A stretch of DNA of 64,000 bases from Microcoleus sp. bin48.metabat.b7b8b9.023 (GCF_013299185.1 NZ_JAAFKG010000036.1:18581-82580); one strand, 5' to 3'. Numbered from the stretch's first letter, positions 19,022-28,229 are shown. Notes: generated by a model not told the origin, from the sequence alone. Program-made: numbers and translations.

Positions 19022-19347
19022 ACCATTTTAGATTTTTAACGTTTGTAGTGAGGACTTCAGTCCTCAGAAAAACAGCGTTTGTAGTGAGGACTTCAGTCCG
19101 CAGCGTTTGTAGTGAGGACTTCAGTCCGCAGCGTTTGTAGTGAGGACAGCGTGCACCAGGTGCATCTGGTTTTTAAAGAGGGCGAAGCATGACCGGATAT
19201 AAGTTATTAGTTATAATCCGATATTGATTGCGGTCATGCTTCGCCCCTACAAATATATTTGCCTTGCACCAGATGCAGCCGGGGAAATCAGCATTAACTG
19301 AACCGTATTTCCCACCCTACAAAGTTGGTGGATACTTCCCTTGTTTT
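19022..19347. repeat. Intergenic repeats: GTAGTGAGGACTTCAGTCC half-palindromes and a 70-bp dispersed element
   Basis: Four tandem half-palindromes (GTTTGTAGTGAGGACTTCAG and variants, about 28 bp apart in part) fill about 19040-19150. At about 19178-19250 lies an element with inverted ends (GGCGAAGCATGACCG / CGGTCATGCTTCGCC). It recurs in the opposite orientation at 39313-39384. No gene was seen. Confidence 0.75.
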
Positions 19348-20163
19348 CTAACAGTGAGACATTTTCACGGGAATATCGAACTTGTTCATCACGGTATTTA
19401 GCGCCTTCAAATTGGCTTCATTTGGTTCAAGTTCAGCCAGAAGTTGTACTAGCATTTGAGCTTTTTCTGAATTGTCTGCGTCTGAACTAGCTAAATCCAA
19501 ATTACCATCGCGCAACTCTTCCAAAACCGGCAGTATGATTGGTGGATCGATAATAATTGGCCCAGAGATTGCCGGAGGAAGCACATTCAATGCTTTTCCG
19601 CTAGCGATCGCCAGAGTGTAATTGATTTGATCGAAGTCGAGATCCCCAAGCACACCTGGAAAATCATTCGGCAAAAAAGTACCCCGAATTTCTGGATTCA
19701 GCAACACTCTGGCTGGTTTGGTTGGAGGTACGGGGCCTGGAAAGAAGCGGCGGGCGTGCAAAAACAGCGAGACATATCCCCGTATTTCTAGGCTACCCGG
19801 AGTGAGCACTGCTGGCACAAGAGGTAACAATTCAACAGATGCAGTTTTGCCAGCAGGTATTGTGAAAACCCCGCGATATCTGTTACTAGATCCGATCTGA
19901 GTCAGAGATAAAGAGGTGTTAGCGCCTTCAACGTCAATAATTAAACGAACGTTAACGCCGTCGATCGGGATTTTATTAGGATCTGGCGGTACGGGCAAAC
20001 TAACGGCAAACTCAATCCGATATCGCAAGTCGATCGCTTCGAGATTAGAGATGGTGAGAAAGTATCCTTGAACGACTCGGCGAAGCACTGGAGTGAGTTC
20101 TGGTGCTGTGGGTACTGGAGGTGCAATGGGCTTTGCCAAGAGTTCAAAAGTTGAAATTTCCAT
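19348..20163 (-). CDS. Unknown beta-rich protein
   Basis: 271 residues that I do not recognise. Seen: a Pro-rich opening (KPIAPPVPTAPELTP), then alternating hydrophobic strands through about residue 210 (for example VNVRLIIDVEGANTSLSLTQ and RGVFTIPAGKTASVELLP), an all-beta, possibly carbohydrate- or structure-binding pattern, and a short acidic helical tail (about 225-260) ending KMSHC. No signal peptide or membrane helix is seen, so it may be cytoplasmic. It stands alone between repeat-rich gaps. The good codon pattern and length make it a likely real gene. Confidence 0.7.
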   Translation of the reverse strand: MEISTFELLAKPIAPPVPTAPELTPVLRRVVQGYFLTISNLEAIDLRYRIEFAVSLPVPPDPNKIPIDGVNVRLIIDVEGANTSLSLTQIGSSNRYRGVFTIPAGKTASVELLPLVPAVLTPGSLEIRGYVSLFLHARRFFPGPVPPTKPARVLLNPEIRGTFLPNDFPGVLGDLDFDQINYTLAIASGKALNVLPPAISGPIIIDPPIILPVLEELRDGNLDLASSDADNSEKAQMLVQLLAELEPNEANLKALNTVMNKFDIPVKMSHC

Positions 20164-20645
20164 GTGTCTATCTAAGTAGGTTGTGCGAGCACAAAAGTTT
20201 TGTTTTTTGCTTTTCCCTCGCTATATCTATTGATAACCGGGGGTACAAGTTAGTTACCAGTCACTTTTTTGAGTGACACTCATTTGAGCTAACCCGATCG
20301 GGCTAGCTCAACCGTGCTGGTTGACAGTGAATATAGAATTTGCTAAAAGGGCGATCGTTTTTATGGCACAAGGAAAAATGAACTTTGGCAACGAGCAATT
20401 TAGATTTAACGGATGTATTGGCAGTTGCCATAGATTATAATAAGTCAGTCCTGCACGCAGGATGACTGTGTGGCAAGGCTTTGAGATTTCGAGACGAGCG
20501 CGAACAATAACAGAAATACGTTACTTTTGCGATCGCGAACTGTAACTTCAAAGCAATCAAATTCATTAAATAAAGTAGTAGAATGCCGTAGAACATCCAA
20601 ATCAATACAATGACCCGCTAAGCTGTTGAACATTTAAAACAGATT

Positions 20646-20709
20646 GTAGGGTGCGTCAGTCCAAAGAGTTTCCCGTTTAAGCGTAAGTATTATGGCTGAC
20701 GCACCCTAC
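20646..20709. repeat. 64-bp palindromic element GTAGGGTGCGTCAG...CTGACGCACCCTAC
   Basis: Perfect 14-base terminal inverted repeats at 20646-20659 and 20696-20709 enclose about 36 bases. It resembles the small non-autonomous palindromes common in filamentous cyanobacteria. The rest of the gap 20164-20645 holds nothing that I can support as a gene. Confidence 0.75.
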
Positions 20710-20758
20710 TTACCCCGTTAGTGATTTAAATGCTCCACAGCTTATTTCACCCCGCCTA

Positions 20759-20911
20759 AAAGCTGGTAAAATCCTGCAAGTCTCCGACAATACCCTCTGA
20801 AACTGGAACAAAAATATTGCCACAAAAATCAAATCGGCTAGTGAGTTTGAGCGGGCGGGAGATTGCTAACATGAGTATTTAGAAAAATATCGAGCGGGAA
20901 TGAAAAATTGA
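20759..20911 (+). pseudogene. Short decayed coding remnant
   Basis: A 51-codon frame that translates well except for two internal stops: pieces KAGKILQVSDNTL, NWNKNIATKIKSASEFERAG and HEYLEKYRAGMKN. Codon use and amphipathic composition suggest a former gene end, perhaps with a helix-turn-helix-like start; the family is unknown. It lies just upstream of the next kinase. Confidence 0.35.
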
Positions 20912-20924
20912 TAACATTTTCCCA

Positions 20925-20953
20925 AATCTAAAATCTAAAATCTAAAATCTAAA
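20925..20953 (+). repeat. Seven-base tandem repeat directly before a start codon
   Basis: About four copies of AAATCTA (7 bp) run right up to the ATG at 20954 of the kinase gene, leaving no room for a usual ribosome site. Confidence 0.8.
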
Positions 20954-23152
20954 ATGGTATTACCTCTCTCCCGAATTTTCAGCCAAGTTCCTCTCCGAAC
21001 CGCTCTGCTCGTTCCTTTTCTTGTAGAAATTGCCGGCACAGTAGCGATAGTGGGTTGTCTCTCCTTTAACAGCGGACAACAAGCCGTTAACGATGTGGCA
21101 ATCAAACTAAGAAGCGAAGTTACTTCCCGCATTCAACAGCATCTCAACACTTTTTTAGCACAGCCTCAGACAATCAATCAAATTAATTTAGATGCCATTA
21201 GTCTCGGAATTTTAAATATAGAAGACAGGGGAATACTTCCACGCTACTTCTCGCAGCAAATGCAGAGATTTGATACTGTTAGTTACATTCATTATAGTAA
21301 TGAATTTGGAGAATTTATCGGGACAGGTAGATTGGCAGATCGCACATTGAATCTGGGAATTGTAGAAAAGTCTGCTAGCGGTAAATTTTATAATTATGAA
21401 ACCAATAATACTGGCGAACGTGGCAAGTTGCTGTCAGTTACTCCTAACTTCGATCCCCGGACTCTACCTTGGTACAAAGTTGCGGCCAAGGAAGGTAAAG
21501 CTATCTGGAGCCCAATTTCTGTATGGGTAGCTCCAACTCCTAATATTAGTATTGATGCCGGTCTACCAGTTTACAAGTCAGGAAAACTGGTAGGAGTTCT
21601 AGGAGTTGCTTTAGTTTTATCTGATATTAGTGAGTTTTTAAGACAAGTGAAATTTGGACGATTGGGACAAACATTTATTGTGGATCGCTCTGGATATATT
21701 ATTGCTTCTTCCACCACTGAACAACCTTTTGTCGTCGCTGCTGACGGCAAGAGTTCTAAACGAATTCAGGCAAGAGACAGCAAAGTACCCATAATTAGTT
21801 TGACAGCCAAGCATTTGAGCGAACGCTTTCACGAGTTTAATCGAATTTCAAGCAACCAACAACTTGATTTTAAAATTAATGGCGATCGGCAATTTGTGCA
21901 AGTAACTCCATTTTCTGACAGTCGAGGTATAGATTGGCTGATTGTTGTCGTAGTTCCACAATCAAGTTTTATGGATAAAATATATGCTAATACTCGCATT
22001 ACTATCATTCTCTGCCTGTCAGCCTTAGTAGTCTCTACAATTGTTGGTATCCTAACAATTCGCTGGATTACTCAACCAATTCTTGAGATTGGAAATGCTG
22101 CTACAGCTCTGGCAGATGGTCAATTAGAATTAACATTAGCTGCCAACAGAAAAGACGAGCTGGGAGTTTTAGCAAGGACGTTCAATAGCATGGCTGCTCA
22201 ACTCCAAACAGCTTTCATGAATTTGCAAAAAACCAATCAAGACAATGCTGAACTCTTGTTGCGAGAGCAAGAAAAATCCCAACAGCTAGAACAATACTTG
22301 AAAGACTTGCAAGCAGCTCAACTGCAACTGATTCAAAGTGAAAAAATGTCTGCTCTGGGCAATCTTGTGGCAGGCGTTGCCCATGAAATTAACAATCCTG
22401 TTGGGTTTATTAGCGGGAATCTCGACCAATCTATCATCGCCGCCCAAGATTTAATTAATCACTTGAAACTTTATCAGCAAAAGTTGCCAAATCCTGGACA
22501 AGAAATCGAGGAAGATGCAGAGCAAATTGAGTTAGATTATATTTTAGAAGATTTGCCACAAATGCTTTCATCTATGAAAAATGGAGTCGAACGCATCCAC
22601 AACATCAGTATATCTCTCAGAACTTTTTCCCGTGCCGATACTAACTCAAAAGTTGCTACCAATATTCACGACGGAATTGACAGCACTTTGACTATTTTAC
22701 AGCATCGATTGAAAGCTAACAGTCAGCGTCCGGCTATTCAAGTTATTAAAGATTATGGTAATATTCCACCAGTAACTTGCCATTTGGGACAATTAAATCA
22801 GGTATTTATGAATCTGCTCGCAAATGCGATCGATAGCTTGGAAGAAACTAATCAAGGTTTGAGTTTTGCTCAGATCAAAATAAATCCTAATATGATTGCT
22901 ATTAAAACTCAATTGTCTGAGGAGACTGGCTGTGTCACGATCGCAATTAAAGACAATGGCAAGGGAATGTCAGAGTCAGTGAAGTCAAAAATATTCGAGC
23001 ATTTATTTACAACGAAAGCTGTTGGGAAAGGAACTGGTTTAGGTTTATCAATCAGCAGACAAATTGTGGAAGAAATGCACGGGGGAAGTTTGACTTGTCA
23101 TTCGTTATTGGCAGAAGGAACAGAATTTGCGATCGTGCTACCGCTTGTTTGA
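20954..23152 (+). CDS. Sensor histidine kinase, Cache-HAMP-HisKA-HATPase
   Basis: 732 residues. Seen: N-terminal membrane helix (about 12-37), an extracytoplasmic double-Cache sensor (about 40-335, related in reading to that of the gene at 11056), a second helix (about 347-370), HAMP (about 372-425, with ALADGQLELTLAANRKDELG), a coiled coil (about 430-465), a HisKA-like box with His in VAGVAHEINNPVGFISGN (about residue 477) and a HATPase domain (NAIDSL, DNGKGM, GKGTGLGLSIS). It lacks a receiver, so it must signal to a separate regulator; none is adjacent. The kinase half is closest to the REC-kinase at 16738. The seven-base repeat at the start codon is unusual. An upstream in-frame start was not found. 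Confidence 0.9.
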   Translation: MVLPLSRIFSQVPLRTALLVPFLVEIAGTVAIVGCLSFNSGQQAVNDVAIKLRSEVTSRIQQHLNTFLAQPQTINQINLDAISLGILNIEDRGILPRYFSQQMQRFDTVSYIHYSNEFGEFIGTGRLADRTLNLGIVEKSASGKFYNYETNNTGERGKLLSVTPNFDPRTLPWYKVAAKEGKAIWSPISVWVAPTPNISIDAGLPVYKSGKLVGVLGVALVLSDISEFLRQVKFGRLGQTFIVDRSGYIIASSTTEQPFVVAADGKSSKRIQARDSKVPIISLTAKHLSERFHEFNRISSNQQLDFKINGDRQFVQVTPFSDSRGIDWLIVVVVPQSSFMDKIYANTRITIILCLSALVVSTIVGILTIRWITQPILEIGNAATALADGQLELTLAANRKDELGVLARTFNSMAAQLQTAFMNLQKTNQDNAELLLREQEKSQQLEQYLKDLQAAQLQLIQSEKMSALGNLVAGVAHEINNPVGFISGNLDQSIIAAQDLINHLKLYQQKLPNPGQEIEEDAEQIELDYILEDLPQMLSSMKNGVERIHNISISLRTFSRADTNSKVATNIHDGIDSTLTILQHRLKANSQRPAIQVIKDYGNIPPVTCHLGQLNQVFMNLLANAIDSLEETNQGLSFAQIKINPNMIAIKTQLSEETGCVTIAIKDNGKGMSESVKSKIFEHLFTTKAVGKGTGLGLSISRQIVEEMHGGSLTCHSLLAEGTEFAIVLPLV

Positions 23153-23237
23153 AATGCCTTGTGCTCTATAGCACAATACTGTTCACTTAAGACAGATCCC
23201 CCCTAACCCCCCTTAAAAAAGGGGAGTAGGCAGGGCG

Positions 23238-23755
23238 GTTTTATTGTCGTCAGACAAATTAGGTACGTAGTTGCGATCTTTGCGCTCTTTCTTAATCTTA
23301 TAAAGAGCGCTGAAGCGCAACTACGTACCTTGGCCGATCGCGCGAGCCGACCTTTGAGCGATACTTTTGGTAGTTTTATATCTCCTATCCTGACAATTAA
23401 TCCACCCTGCTTAAAAAAGGGGAGTAGGGGGTGGGACAAGAATGCTCTCAAAGTCCCCCTTTTTAAGGGGGATTTAGGGGGATCTCCGGCGCATAAATAG
23501 TGTTAAGTAAACCGTATTGCTCTATAGCAATCCTTGCAGGAGTCGTAAATTTTTTACCCCATCCCAACCCTCCCCTTATTAAGTAGGGTGGTTTTATTGT
23601 CAGGATAGGATATATAAAAATACCAAAAGTATCGCTCAAAGATCGGATCGCGCTTGGGCCAAGGTACGTAATTGCGGTCTTAGCGCTCTTTCCTAATATT
23701 ATAAAGAGCGCTGAAGCGCAACTACGTACCTAATTTGTGTGACGACAATAAAACT
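23238..23755. repeat. Large imperfect inverted repeat, arms about 170 bp
   Basis: Left arm about 23238-23405 and right arm about 23583-23755 are reverse complements over most of their length. Matching blocks include TTTTATTGTCGTCA, AATTAGGTACGTAGTTGCG, TTTGAGCGATACTTTTGGTA and CCTATCCTGACAAT. Each arm itself holds a smaller hairpin (AAAGAGCGCTGAAGCGCAAC). Between and around the arms are CCCCTTTTTTAAGG-type inverted repeats (about 23199-23225, 23409-23480, 23545-23585). No gene was seen in 23153-23831. Confidence 0.85.
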
Positions 23756-23831
23756 ACCCCAACCCTCCCCTTATTAAGGGGAAGGAGTAAGAAGAAGTTC
23801 ACAAATGATGCGAGGATCGCTGTAGCTATAA

Positions 23832-25421
23832 CTATTGCAGCGGCAAAAATACGGTCATCACCTCACCTTTTTGGGGGCGCTGGCGAATTACCAGCTTCCC
23901 GCCAGCAGCGCGAAATAGATTTTTAGTGACGCTCAAATTTAAGCTCAAACTTCCTGTTTCTGGTTGTACCATGAGCAAAGGCCCGATCGATCGCAAGGGA
24001 GCATTCGCCGATCCTGCAAAAGTCGATACGCCGTTACCTTCAGGTAAGTGTTCCGATTCTAACTGCAATTTTAATTGACTCCCTGCCAACGTCACCTCTA
24101 CCTGAATGCGACTCCCCGATCGCAAAGTTCGAGTAAAATTTTCAATCAAATTAGTTAACACCTGATCCAACATCGTCGGATCGCTGACTACCGCCGGCAA
24201 TTTTTGGGGCACAATCACTTCTAAAGTGTGGTTGCGCTGAATCGCTTGTTTTTGCCAGCGAGGAATACTATTTTGGAGCACTTCACCGAGGGACATGGCT
24301 GTTAGCTGCAATGCGGAATTTTTAGCTTGCGACATTTCCATTTCTACGGCGCGGAAAATTAAACCGAAGCGATCTATCTGAGCGGTACACTCAGCATCGA
24401 TGGTTTCCAAACGCTTCACCACCACTGGATCGAGTTTGGGGCGTTTCAGCAGCAACCGAGTCAGGGTGCGGATGGTGGCCAAAGGAGTGCGGACTTCGTG
24501 GGCGATCGCCTGTAGCAACTCCACCTCTTTAGTAGCGTGAGGAATTGCAGACTTGCACTTGATATCTTGCCTACCTTTGGGGCTATCCTCAACTCTTTCA
24601 TCCTTGAGCCTGCCTGCTTCCTCTTTCCCAACAGGCAAATTATTTAACAACAAGCTGGCGAACAGCGTGACTGTTTGATATTTGGGAGCAACAGGCAAAA
24701 ATTGCTGGAATAGCGCATCTAATTTCTGAGTAGAATCGTGAGTAGAATTAGGAGTTAATTGGTGCGATCGCAAATTCAATCCGCTGTCAGAATTAGCAAG
24801 CAAACTTTCACTTTCAGTGACGCGGCGCCGCAAAACTTCCCAAGCTTTGGCGACGACTTGCGGATCGAAGGAAAATAGAAAAGCTGGCATTCCCGCAGCA
24901 TTTTCACCCAAAACCATCACCAGACTAAAACTAGCCGTTAAAACCACACAAAATTGTTCGTTCGCCAAAGGATCGCCGATCGCCAAAGCCAAAGTCGGGG
25001 CCGTCGCAGGCACGGATCTTTGCTTGTCAGCGGCCGGTAGCAAAGCTAAAGTTTGTCTAGCACGAAAAGACCACAAAGCTGCATCGTTGTCAGGAATACT
25101 GGTAAAAATCCAATTAGCAAAGCCCGAAGCCACAACCGGCTCAGTCAAAACCGAAGATGGGCCCGACAAAATCAATCCCTGACAGGAATTGGGGACGGGG
25201 GATGGGGAGAGACAGTGTGTTTGCTTCGCGAGCATTTGATTCAAAGTTGCGATCGCGCCGTACCATTCCTGTTCAGCTTTGGGCCGGGAAGCAGCACGAC
25301 TCCCAGGACACTTCGGGCGGTTTTTTTCTCCAGCCAACTTCACATCAAACAGACTGAGGTCATTTTCTAAGGCCTCGGAGGCTAAAATCTCGCTGATTGT
25401 CGGTAAAAAGTAAGTATTCAC
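23832..25421 (-). CDS. Histidine-kinase-like protein with degenerate ATPase boxes
   Basis: 529 residues, with no clear membrane helix. Seen: an N-terminal unknown domain (about 1-225) that may be a sensor, a disordered linker, an intact H-box with His308 in LLQAIAHEVRTPLATIRTL, and a C-terminal HATPase-like fold with an N-box (DQVLTNLIENF). The G1 box (usually DxGxG) is not recognisable and the G2 position reads GSLSLNLSVTKNLF in place of GTGLGL, so ATP binding may be weak or lost. It could act as a phosphotransfer or scaffold protein, or be a lineage-specific kinase variant. It is divergent from tldD, about 110 bases apart by the longest ORFs. Confidence 0.75.
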   Translation of the reverse strand: MNTYFLPTISEILASEALENDLSLFDVKLAGEKNRPKCPGSRAASRPKAEQEWYGAIATLNQMLAKQTHCLSPSPVPNSCQGLILSGPSSVLTEPVVASGFANWIFTSIPDNDAALWSFRARQTLALLPAADKQRSVPATAPTLALAIGDPLANEQFCVVLTASFSLVMVLGENAAGMPAFLFSFDPQVVAKAWEVLRRRVTESESLLANSDSGLNLRSHQLTPNSTHDSTQKLDALFQQFLPVAPKYQTVTLFASLLLNNLPVGKEEAGRLKDERVEDSPKGRQDIKCKSAIPHATKEVELLQAIAHEVRTPLATIRTLTRLLLKRPKLDPVVVKRLETIDAECTAQIDRFGLIFRAVEMEMSQAKNSALQLTAMSLGEVLQNSIPRWQKQAIQRNHTLEVIVPQKLPAVVSDPTMLDQVLTNLIENFTRTLRSGSRIQVEVTLAGSQLKLQLESEHLPEGNGVSTFAGSANAPLRSIGPLLMVQPETGSLSLNLSVTKNLFRAAGGKLVIRQRPQKGEVMTVFLPLQ

Positions 25422-25704
25422 AGTAGGTATAAACCCACCTTCACCAGGTATGAAGGATGAAGTATTTATTTATAGGAATGTTCAGGAGTAAAAATTCAAG
25501 CACCAGCAGAACCCAAAAATCCCGCATAATTTCTTGCGCTTTGCTCCTAACTCACAGGATATCCACATTTGTCAACTATCGTTATTGGCAGAACCGTACA
25601 AATTAAGTCGCAATCTCCGCGCTGCGGGCGATATTTTTGACGAACCCACCCGATCGCCCTGGCAAAAGTGCAAAATGAAAGCAGTTAAACACCGTGCTTT
25701 CCTT

Positions 25705-27108
25705 ATGCCCACCTCGATCGCCGACTCGAAAAATCTGTTGTCAGAGTTAATGGCACGCTACCGCAACCAAGTAGATTATCTAGCAATTCGACTCGAAGAA
25801 GCCGAAGGCACAGACATCCTGCTGCGGGGCGAAAAAATTGAAACCCTCAGCGAAGGAGTCTCAATCGGAGGCCAAGTCCGAGCTTGTCACAAAGGCGGCT
25901 GGGGCTTTGCCAGTTTTAACCGACTTTCCACCCTCGCCGAAAGAATCGAAGAAGCCATCGCCGCAGCCAAACTGATCGGCGAAGAAGAAACGATTCTCGC
26001 GCCTGTCACCCCAGTACAAGACATTTGCTTCCTGCCTTTGACAGGAACAGACCCCCGTCTGGTGCCGCTAATTGATAAAAAGCAATTGTGCGATCGCTAC
26101 GCAGCCATCCTGCGGAGCATAGACCCCCGCATCGCCACCATCTCCGTGCGTTACGGCGACAGCACCCAGCGCACGATCCTCGCCACCTCCGAAGGCACCA
26201 TGCTCGAACAAGGTTGGGCAGACATGGAAATGCGCTTTGCCGCCACAGCCCGCAGCGGGGAAACCGTACAAACCGGCCGCGAAACCACTGGTTCGCGGAA
26301 AGCTTACGAAGATTTAACCGAACTTGAAACCCAAGTTCGCAGCGCCGCCCAGCGCGCGGTAGACTCGCTAGCCTTGCCCCCCGTCCAAGGCAACACCTAC
26401 ACCGTCGTCATTGACCCAATACTCAGCGGATTGTTCGTCCACGAAGCCTTCGGACATCTTTCAGAAGCTGACATGGCCTACGAAAATCCCGACATTTTGG
26501 AAATTATGACCCTCGGCCGCCAGTTCGGCCCGAAAAACTTGCAAATTTTCGACGGTGCTGCGCCCCAGGGACACCGCGGCAGCTATTTCTATGACGATGA
26601 AGGGACTCCGGCGACTACGACTCAGTTAATTAAAGACGGGGCTTTAGTTGGGCGGCTGCACTCGCGGGAAACTGCGGGTAAGTTGGGAGAAACGCCTACG
26701 GGCAATGCTCGCTGTTTAAATTATCACTATCCGCCGATCGTCCGCATGACGAATACTTGGATCGAACGGGGCGATACGCCGGTTGCGGATTTATTTTCTG
26801 GTATCAAAGAGGGTGTTTACGCACGCAATTGGCAAGGTGGCATGACTAATGGCGAAATGTTTACTTTCAGTGCCGGCGAAGCTTGGATGATTCGCGATGG
26901 CAAACTGGACAATCCGGTGCGGGATGTGACTCTTTCGGGTAATGTTTTCAGCACTTTAGCGGATATTGAGGCGATCGGCGACGATTTCTACTGGGATGAA
27001 TCCGGCGGCTGCGGGAAGGGAGGACAAAGCGGTTTACCCGTGGGCTGCGGCGGCCCGAGTTTGCGGATCCGGGATGTCGTGGTTGGTGGCGAAGCTGCGG
27101 AAGACTAA
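25705..27108 (+). CDS. tldD: TldD metalloprotease
   Basis: About 467 residues from the ATG at 25705. Seen: VDYLAIRLEEAEGTDILLRGEKIETLSEG near the N-terminus (typical TldD/PmbA opening), HEAFGHLSEAD with the HExxxH zinc motif (His246 and His251), DDEGTPATTT, and GMTNGEMFTFSAGEAWMIRDGK near the end. TldD pairs with TldE/PmbA to form a peptidase that degrades or trims unfolded peptides and matures some ribosomal peptides. No tldE gene is next to it. The open frame extends upstream to a TTG at 25534, but that extension shows no family match; ATGs at 25675 and 25705 are the candidates, and I prefer 25705. A strong terminator follows at 27131-27176. Confidence 0.92.
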   Translation: MPTSIADSKNLLSELMARYRNQVDYLAIRLEEAEGTDILLRGEKIETLSEGVSIGGQVRACHKGGWGFASFNRLSTLAERIEEAIAAAKLIGEEETILAPVTPVQDICFLPLTGTDPRLVPLIDKKQLCDRYAAILRSIDPRIATISVRYGDSTQRTILATSEGTMLEQGWADMEMRFAATARSGETVQTGRETTGSRKAYEDLTELETQVRSAAQRAVDSLALPPVQGNTYTVVIDPILSGLFVHEAFGHLSEADMAYENPDILEIMTLGRQFGPKNLQIFDGAAPQGHRGSYFYDDEGTPATTTQLIKDGALVGRLHSRETAGKLGETPTGNARCLNYHYPPIVRMTNTWIERGDTPVADLFSGIKEGVYARNWQGGMTNGEMFTFSAGEAWMIRDGKLDNPVRDVTLSGNVFSTLADIEAIGDDFYWDESGGCGKGGQSGLPVGCGGPSLRIRDVVVGGEAAED

Positions 27109-27130
27109 AGCTTCTAAACTGTGGAATATC

Positions 27131-27176
27131 TAGGTAAAGCGCCAGATTCCTACTAGCGCTTTACCTATTTTTTTTT
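27131..27176 (+). terminator. Rho-independent terminator of tldD
   Basis: Perfect 12-base stem TAGGTAAAGCGC (27131-27142) with GCGCTTTACCTA (27156-27167), a 13-base loop, then a run of nine T (27168-27176). It lies 22 bases after the tldD stop. Confidence 0.93.
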
Positions 27177-27236
27177 GATCTCAAATCTGAAATTTTAGGG
27201 TGATATCATGTCTGGTTGATTACCATCACAAAAACC

Positions 27237-27496
27237 GTTTGTAGTGCGTCCTGGTGTCCGCAGCATAAAGCGGACTGAAGTCCGCACTACAAACCTTACT
27301 TATTGTAGTGCGTCCTGGTGTCCGCAGCATAAAGCGGACTGAAGTCCGCACTACAAACCTTACTTATTGTAGTGCGTCCTGGTGTCCGCAGCATAAAGCG
27401 GACTGAAGTCCGCACTACAAACCTTGCTTATTGTAGTGCGTCCTGGTGTCCGCAGCATAAAGCGGACTGAAGTCCGCACTACAAACCTTGCTTATT
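27237..27496. repeat. Four tandem 64-bp palindromic units
   Basis: GTAGTGCGTCCTGGTGTCCG begins units at 27241, 27305, 27369 and 27433, an exact 64-base spacing. Each unit is a palindrome with outer arms GTAGTGCG/CGCACTAC and inner GTCCGC/GCGGAC. The copies look identical apart from TTACTTATT / TTGCTTATT at the joins. There are no unique spacers, so it is not a CRISPR array. Confidence 0.9.
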
Positions 27497-27589
27497 GGGG
27501 TCAATCGATCGGACATGATATGAATCGATCGTACCATTTTTGATTTTTGATTGGGATGACTGACGGCATCAGCATCAGTCGAGAAAGTC

Positions 27590-27826
27590 TCAAGACTCAA
27601 AAAGTCTGGTTTCTGCGATCGCGTGGGAGTCTCGGCGAGAACATCCCGGAGACGGCGAGGTTCTACACCTTTGTGCATCGTTTTTGGTATCTTTAGCCAC
27701 TAATAGCAGTTGTTGCGATTTATTGAACTGATGTTCTGCAATTGAAAAGTTTGCTAGTTTTTGAGGAATCACAAGAGCGCTAACTAATAGCGTACTCAAA
27801 TAAATTAACTTGATGGTAGTATTCAT
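27590..27826 (-). CDS. Small exported protein of unknown function (possibly PatX-like)
   Basis: 78 residues from the ATG at 27826. Seen: a hydrophobic N-terminus MNTTIKLIYLSTLLVSALVI that fits a signal peptide or anchor, then a short hydrophilic body ending SPGCSRRDSHAIAETRLFES. It lies 200 bases downstream of patX on the same strand, with similar size and plan. The tail PGCSRRD faintly recalls the RGSGR-RR tail of PatX-type peptides but lacks the motif. The last codons overlap a dispersed repeat phrase (GCGATCGCAGAAACCAGA), so the C-terminus may have been replaced by a repeat. It may also be a non-coding shadow. Confidence 0.4.
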   Translation of the reverse strand: MNTTIKLIYLSTLLVSALVIPQKLANFSIAEHQFNKSQQLLLVAKDTKNDAQRCRTSPSPGCSRRDSHAIAETRLFES

Positions 27827-28025
27827 TGTGTTGTGTTTTTTTTTCAGAGATTTTTGCTCCCCGATCCAACATCGCTTCAGCCAATCTGGAAGTAATTGCG
27901 TTTAACTCTTCGTTTAAGAATGCCCTCATTACTTATTTATCTCCCTCGATCTAGTAGGGAAAAATACTCAAAGTAATCGGCCGATTTATTTTGCTTTGTT
28001 TAGCAAAAACATCCATTGTTTGGGT

Positions 28026-28229
28026 TTATCTCCCGCTGCCTCGTTCGGGCAAGGTATCTTTATCGTTATCTGCGTAAAATATCTGAGCGTTGGCTTGGAC
28101 TCTCGTAATTTCGGGAGCAGGTTTGTCTTGAGAGAAAAAGGTCGATCGGGTTTCTAAGCTTTGAGCGTTAACTGCTGTGCTACTCAGTAGCAGGGTTGAC
28201 ATCAGCATGGAAGAGTAAAGGCGCATCAT
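28026..28229 (-). CDS. patX: PatX-like RGSGR signalling peptide precursor
   Basis: 67 residues from the paired ATGs at 28229/28226. Seen: a signal peptide MMRLYSSMLMSTLLLSSTA with a VNA-Q cleavage-like site (about residue 22), a hydrophilic body, and the exact C-terminus ERGSGR. Known: RGSGR is the HetR-binding pentapeptide of PatS and HetN. PatX is a small protein with a hydrophobic N-terminus and this motif, and it occurs with HetR in nearly all filamentous cyanobacteria, including those without heterocysts. The exported precursor is thought to be trimmed and its C-terminal peptide to inhibit HetR in neighbouring cells. The longer open frame (to 28373) adds an unlikely leader. A HetR-like operator lies upstream (28374-28390). 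Confidence 0.82.
   Translation of the reverse strand: MMRLYSSMLMSTLLLSSTAVNAQSLETRSTFFSQDKPAPEITRVQANAQIFYADNDKDTLPERGSGR

Noticed and set aside
20363..20440. 25-codon frame MAQGKMNFGNEQF...
   Set aside because: Too short to support without conservation data.
20445..20633. 62-residue minus-strand frame
   Set aside because: No domain or start-site support, and it lies in a repeat-rich gap.
27237..27496. CRISPR-like array
   Set aside because: Four 64-bp units are contiguous, with no unique spacers, and each unit is itself palindromic; no cas gene is near.
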